From positions 1 through 14,487 of the forward strand of contig JAZRZJ010000020.1 in NCBI GenBank assembly GCA_045601285.1: a stretch of DNA of 14,487 bases, read 5' to 3'. The notes beneath the pieces are model-generated. The model was not told where the DNA came from and did no database searches. It saw nothing but the letters and a program-made list of their open reading frames with translations. Shown here piece after piece: positions 13,401-14,487 of this stretch (position 1 is its first letter; each line of letters begins with the position of its first letter). A program made the position numbers and the translations under genes. The DNA comes from F23-B02 sp045601285 (GTDB lineage: Bacteria > Bacillota > Clostridia > Oscillospirales > Oscillospiraceae).

Positions 13401-14040
13401 AGATCCAACCGATGAAGGCACAGATGATTATCAGAACAAGGTCGAAGCCGAGAATGATGCCGTCGACCTTCAGGGCGCTCTTGACGTCGGGGCGGTCGTG
13501 GACGTAGAAGGCCGTGGCGAAGAAGGGCAGGTAGCCGATGAGCCACAGGATCCACGGGCAGCTCCTCTGCCAGAAGCTCCACTCCCAAGTCAGAATGCCG
13601 CAGTAGTTGAGGAAGCACTCGATGCAGACCGCGGCGGTCGTGAGGATGACGCAGAGAACGATGCGGTTGTTGATGCCGAGGATTTTTTTCTTTTTGTCCT
13701 CCGGCAGCATGAGGCAGACGGAGATGCCCATAATAAGGAACATCATCGAAATTTCGAGGTTGTAGCCGATCATGATGAGCAGGGATGTGTCACCCACGCC
13801 GACGGGGGTGCCCCACACGGGGGCGTAGCCGCTGATGAAGCAGATCATCGAGTTCCAGATCTCGTTGAAGATGTCCATGCCCCAGAGAGCGACGCCGCCG
13901 AGGACTACCATGTAGTGCTTCTCGTGCAGCTCCTTGGAGACGATGTACATGAGGATAAGGAACAGCGGCACGGCGTACCAATGCATGGTCGCCTGCGGAT
14001 TGCGCAGAATGGTCATGGCCGATTCGGTGTATGCGGACAA
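13399..14040 (-). CDS. Unrecognised six-helix integral membrane protein
   Basis: 213 aa, family not recognised. Hydrophobic segments at about 19-36, 44-70, 86-112, 126-150, 161-180 and 192-213 suggest six membrane helices; no signal peptide. A basic cytosolic loop LPEDKKKK (112-119) separates helices 3 and 4. Polar and acidic residues sit inside or at the edge of helices (D56, E60, N63 in WGMDIFNEIWN; E96; E141 and N145 in IECFLNYCG), with many aromatics around WEWSFWQRSCPW (152-163) and a YVHD ending of helix 5. This pattern suggests a ligand-binding or catalytic membrane protein rather than a plain scaffold; that is inference. The start is TTG at 14040, because GGAGGAG (14047-14053) is 6 bp upstream; the next ATG, at 14016, would be 30 bp from it. 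It has its own promoter and is coupled to the 35-aa microprotein downstream. Confidence 0.85.
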   Translation of the reverse strand: MSAYTESAMTILRNPQATMHWYAVPLFLILMYIVSKELHEKHYMVVLGGVALWGMDIFNEIWNSMICFISGYAPVWGTPVGVGDTSLLIMIGYNLEISMMFLIMGISVCLMLPEDKKKKILGINNRIVLCVILTTAAVCIECFLNYCGILTWEWSFWQRSCPWILWLIGYLPFFATAFYVHDRPDVKSALKVDGIILGFDLVLIIICAFIGWI

Positions 14041-14046
14041 TTGGTT

Positions 14047-14053
14047 CTCCTCC
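14047..14053 (-). promoter_or_regulatory. RBS that fixes a TTG start
   Basis: GGAGGAG on the minus strand, 6 bp from TTG at 14038-14040. No ATG lies in the right window, so TTG initiation is the simplest reading. Confidence 0.8.
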
Positions 14054-14084
14054 TTTTTGGTTTATGATTTTTCAGGGGATCATT

Positions 14085-14169
14085 CGTAGGGGCGGATACC
14101 ATCCGCCCGCTTCGTGCTGTGTTGGTTTACGGTGCGTCGCGCTGCGGCTGGCAGGTTGCCGCCCCTACG
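14085..14169. repeat. 85-bp inverted-repeat (MITE-like) element
   Basis: Perfect 11-bp terminal inverted repeats: CGTAGGGGCGG (14085-14095) and CCGCCCCTACG (14159-14169). Nested inside the left end is a second perfect hairpin, GGGCGGAT-ACC-ATCCGCCC (14090-14108). There is no coding capacity and no clear target-site duplication. From memory, short 'GTAGGGGCG' inverted repeats recur in Ruminococcaceae-type genomes; that cannot be checked here. The element sits between the promoter (14190-14218) and the RBS of the membrane-protein gene, so it would be transcribed as a strong hairpin in its leader. Confidence 0.75.
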
Positions 14170-14189
14170 GTGAGACTGTCCATACAAGC

Positions 14190-14218
14190 AGTATAAACGC
14201 ATCAAAAACCTCTGTCAA
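14190..14218 (-). promoter_or_regulatory. Promoter of the membrane-protein/microprotein unit
   Basis: Leftward perfect -35 TTGACA (14213-14218), 17-bp spacer, -10 TATACT (14190-14195). The -35 box begins 3 bp after the tadA stop codon. It gives a leader of about 140 nt that contains the whole 85-bp inverted-repeat element. Confidence 0.8.
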
Positions 14219-14221
14219 TAT

Positions 14222-14487
14222 TTATCTTCTCCGTTCGAAAAAACGGCGCAGGAGGGCGGCGCATTCGTCCCTCTGCACGCCGGGATACACGGCGGGGGAG
14301 TGGCCGTAGCGCTCCATGAACAGGTCGATGACGCTGCCGCAGGAGCCGGTATTTTCATCCCGCGCCCCGAACACGACGGTCGGGATGCGGGCGTCTATGA
14401 TCGCGCCCGTGCACATGGGGCAGGGCTCGAGCGTGACGAAGATCGTGCAGCCCGAGAGCCGCCAGTCCCCGACAGCGGCGCAGGCAT
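14222..14487 (-). CDS. tadA: tRNA-specific adenosine deaminase TadA, C-terminal part (cut by window edge)
   Basis: Enzyme that deaminates wobble adenosine 34 of tRNA-Arg(ACG) to inosine. The window holds the last 88 codons or so; the N-terminus, including the HAE zinc/catalytic motif, is off the right edge. The frame is open to the edge and reads DWRLSGCTIFVTLEPCPMCTGAI-type sequence; PCPMC supplies two zinc-ligand cysteines. Then IIDARIPTVVFGARDENTGSCGS and a C-terminal helix ending ECAALLRRFFERRR match TadA. An ATG inside the motif (14416) is not the start. No rho-independent terminator follows; the next unit's promoter starts 3 bp after the stop. Confidence 0.94.
   Translation of the reverse strand, partial: ACAAVGDWRLSGCTIFVTLEPCPMCTGAIIDARIPTVVFGARDENTGSCGSVIDLFMERYGHSPAVYPGVQRDECAALLRRFFERRR

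Noticed and set aside
14031..14309. Plus-strand open frame across the inverted-repeat element
   Set aside because: It crosses a promoter, a non-coding repeat and tadA antisense. It has no RBS and the composition looks non-coding.

Overview
The window looks like chromosomal DNA of a Gram-positive, low-to-moderate GC Clostridia bacterium, most likely of the Ruminococcaceae/Oscillospiraceae type. This is an inference. It rests on a Firmicutes-style hprK-murB-rapZ-whiA-dnaE cluster, a Rex redox repressor, a short zinc-ribbon ribosomal protein L28, strong AAGGAGG-type ribosome binding sites, sigma-A-like promoters, and a short 'GTAGGGGCGG' inverted-repeat element of a kind I remember from that group. 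Almost all the DNA is ordinary core genome. I see no phage, CRISPR, IS transposase, rRNA or tRNA genes.

Layout. Bases 1-5995 hold one leftward operon: hprK (HPr kinase/phosphorylase), murB, rapZ, whiA and the 5' part of dnaE, which runs off the left edge. It starts at a promoter near 5990. Intergenic gaps are 0-20 bp and rapZ overlaps murB by 1 base. The operon joins carbon-status signalling, peptidoglycan precursor synthesis, the RapZ/WhiA regulatory proteins and the replicative polymerase. The usual YvcK-type gene between rapZ and whiA is absent. Diverging from hprK is rpmB (L28), ending in a terminator. A second, bidirectional terminator separates it from leftward rex-mnmE (redox repressor, then the tRNA U34-modification GTPase). 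A strong hairpin terminator lies between rex and mnmE.

From 8627 to 11160 a rightward operon carries trmB (tRNA m7G46 methyltransferase), xth/exoA (exonuclease III-type AP endonuclease) and dus (tRNA dihydrouridine synthase), with 4- and 7-bp overlaps and a palindromic terminator. The two tRNA-modification enzymes here, with mnmE and the partial tadA at the right edge, make the window rich in tRNA-modification genes.

From 11131 on the content is more accessory. There is a secreted SGNH hydrolase with a C-terminal fibronectin-III-like domain, expressed from a consensus promoter through a structured 5' leader. Next is an unrecognised 125-aa cytosolic protein with its own near-consensus promoter. 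Then a leftward two-gene unit encodes an unrecognised six-helix membrane protein (TTG start) and a 35-aa single-helix membrane microprotein whose RBS overlaps the upstream stop codon. This unit has its own promoter, an 85-bp inverted-repeat element in its leader, and a bidirectional terminator. It is the best candidate here for something undescribed. The window ends inside tadA.
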